Source: Xanthobacteraceae bacterium
Lineage (GTDB): Bacteria > Pseudomonadota > Alphaproteobacteria > Rhizobiales > Xanthobacteraceae
Assembly (NCBI GenBank): GCA_030039655.1
Contig: JASHVC010000713.1
Span: 1-5,618, forward strand
Direction of reading: 5' to 3'
Length of the DNA stretch: 5,618 nucleotides
The notes below the pieces were generated by a model. The model ran no database searches, had not been told where the DNA came from, and worked only from the letters and a program-made list of their open reading frames with translations. Positions 5,109 through 5,618 of the stretch are shown here, piece by piece (position 1 is the first letter of the stretch; every line of letters starts with the position of its first letter). A program made the position numbers and the translations under genes.

Positions 5109-5618
5109 TTACTTGGACGCAACCCGCGCTCTCGATTTACCCGATGTCCGCGTGGTCGCTTTTTTGGACGATCGGGCCATCGCCGACGAATGAGAAGCGG
5201 CCGGCTTATGATGTTGCGCCGAGGCGGCCACGTGAACCTCGTGTTTGCTCTGTGACTTCTTCGCCGTGGCTGACGAAGCTGGCGTGGGCTGCGGTCGCGA
5301 CGAAGGCAATGGGATAGCCGCCATCATAGCGACCGCTGGAAGCGGCGCGCCGGGCGCAGAATAACTTGCGTACAATTGATCAAGCCGTTGTTGCCACATA
5401 TCGACAAATCCAGCAGACGTCAGCCTCTCAACGGATTTCCAGATCTCTTTGACGGTCGGTAGGGTATTTTTCCAGATGGCGCGCTTGCACCAGCTTTCGC
5501 CCTTTTCCTTGCCTTCCTCCGTCGCGCACATTGACTTCCAGGCGACCCGCTCAGGGTGCGCAACGTGTTCCGCCGCCCCCTGCGTTCCCTGCTGGTGGAT
5601 CAAGTAGCGGTCATACCG
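5109..5618 (-). CDS. Hypothetical protein with low-complexity basic tail (5' end uncertain)
   Basis: I do not recognise this protein. The frame is open to the right edge, giving 169 visible codons, so the true start may lie outside. Inside the window a TTG at 5603 (164 residues) or an ATG at 5531 with GGAAG three bases upstream (140 residues) could also start it. The N-terminal part is polar with several Trp and Cys and a probable amphipathic helix, 'TLPTVKEIWKSVERL' followed by 'VDMWQQRLDQLYASY'. A Pro/Ala linker with one short hydrophobic patch ('AVAMMAAIPLP') follows. The last 50 or so residues are low-complexity, rich in Ala, Ser, Lys, His and Arg ('SSKKATTRTSGKSRARVASK'). Such tails occur in phasin-like (polyester-granule) and histone-H1-like DNA-binding proteins, but the core does not let me assign either. 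It converges on the lyase operon across a 123-bp spacer. It is probably a real gene: the competing plus-strand frame at 5099-5317 is short and lacks a family match. Confidence 0.55.
   Translation of the reverse strand, partial: RYDRYLIHQQGTQGAAEHVAHPERVAWKSMCATEEGKEKGESWCKRAIWKNTLPTVKEIWKSVERLTSAGFVDMWQQRLDQLYASYSAPGAPLPAVAMMAAIPLPSSRPQPTPASSATAKKSQSKHEVHVAASAQHHKPAASHSSAMARSSKKATTRTSGKSRARVASK

Noticed and set aside
5099..5317. 72-codon plus-strand frame after the lyase operon
   Set aside because: Short, no recognisable domain or good ribosome site, and it overlaps the longer minus-strand frame with a more protein-like sequence.

Overview
The window reads as a GC-rich alphaproteobacterial chromosome segment, most likely of the Rhizobiales (Hyphomicrobiales). 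The basis is the protein style: a short alphaproteobacterial NAD kinase ending in '[16 protein letters not shown]', and a DUF2336 protein, a family I know mainly from Alphaproteobacteria. A perfect CtrA-type box is also present. I cannot name a genus. No phage, transposon, CRISPR or RNA gene is visible, and no gene-free stretch exceeds 300 bases.

Region 1 (1-2983) is a housekeeping and signalling block. The 3' part of nadK (NAD kinase) runs off the left edge. After a 62-bp gap holding TTAA-N7-TTAAC come a single-domain response regulator (722-1198) and a histidine phosphotransfer (Hpt) protein (1217-1795). They lie 18 bp apart and look like one operon. No histidine kinase is in the window. 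Facing them, and ending only 9 bp away, is a DUF2336 HEAT-like protein on the minus strand (1805-2983).

Region 2 (2984-3208) is a 225-bp divergent control region between the DUF2336 gene and a metabolic operon. It is richer in A and T than its surroundings and holds two imperfect CtrA-like sites. The better one is oriented toward the DUF2336 gene. If CtrA acts at both this site and the perfect box, the response regulator, Hpt protein and DUF2336 protein would share cell-cycle or motility-type control. That is inference.

Region 3 (3209-4985) is a tight three-gene operon with gaps of 4 and 3 bp. It encodes a MaoC-type enoyl-CoA hydratase, a VOC/glyoxalase-fold protein and a CitE-like CoA-ester lyase. 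A hydratase followed by a C-C lyase suits short dicarboxylic CoA esters such as mesaconyl-, itaconyl-, citramalyl- or malyl-CoA. The exact substrate cannot be read from the sequence.

Region 4 (4986-5618) has a 123-bp spacer in which I see no clear signal, then a convergent minus-strand gene cut by the right edge. It encodes an unrecognised protein with a Trp/Lys-rich helical part and a low-complexity Ala/Ser/Lys/His tail.
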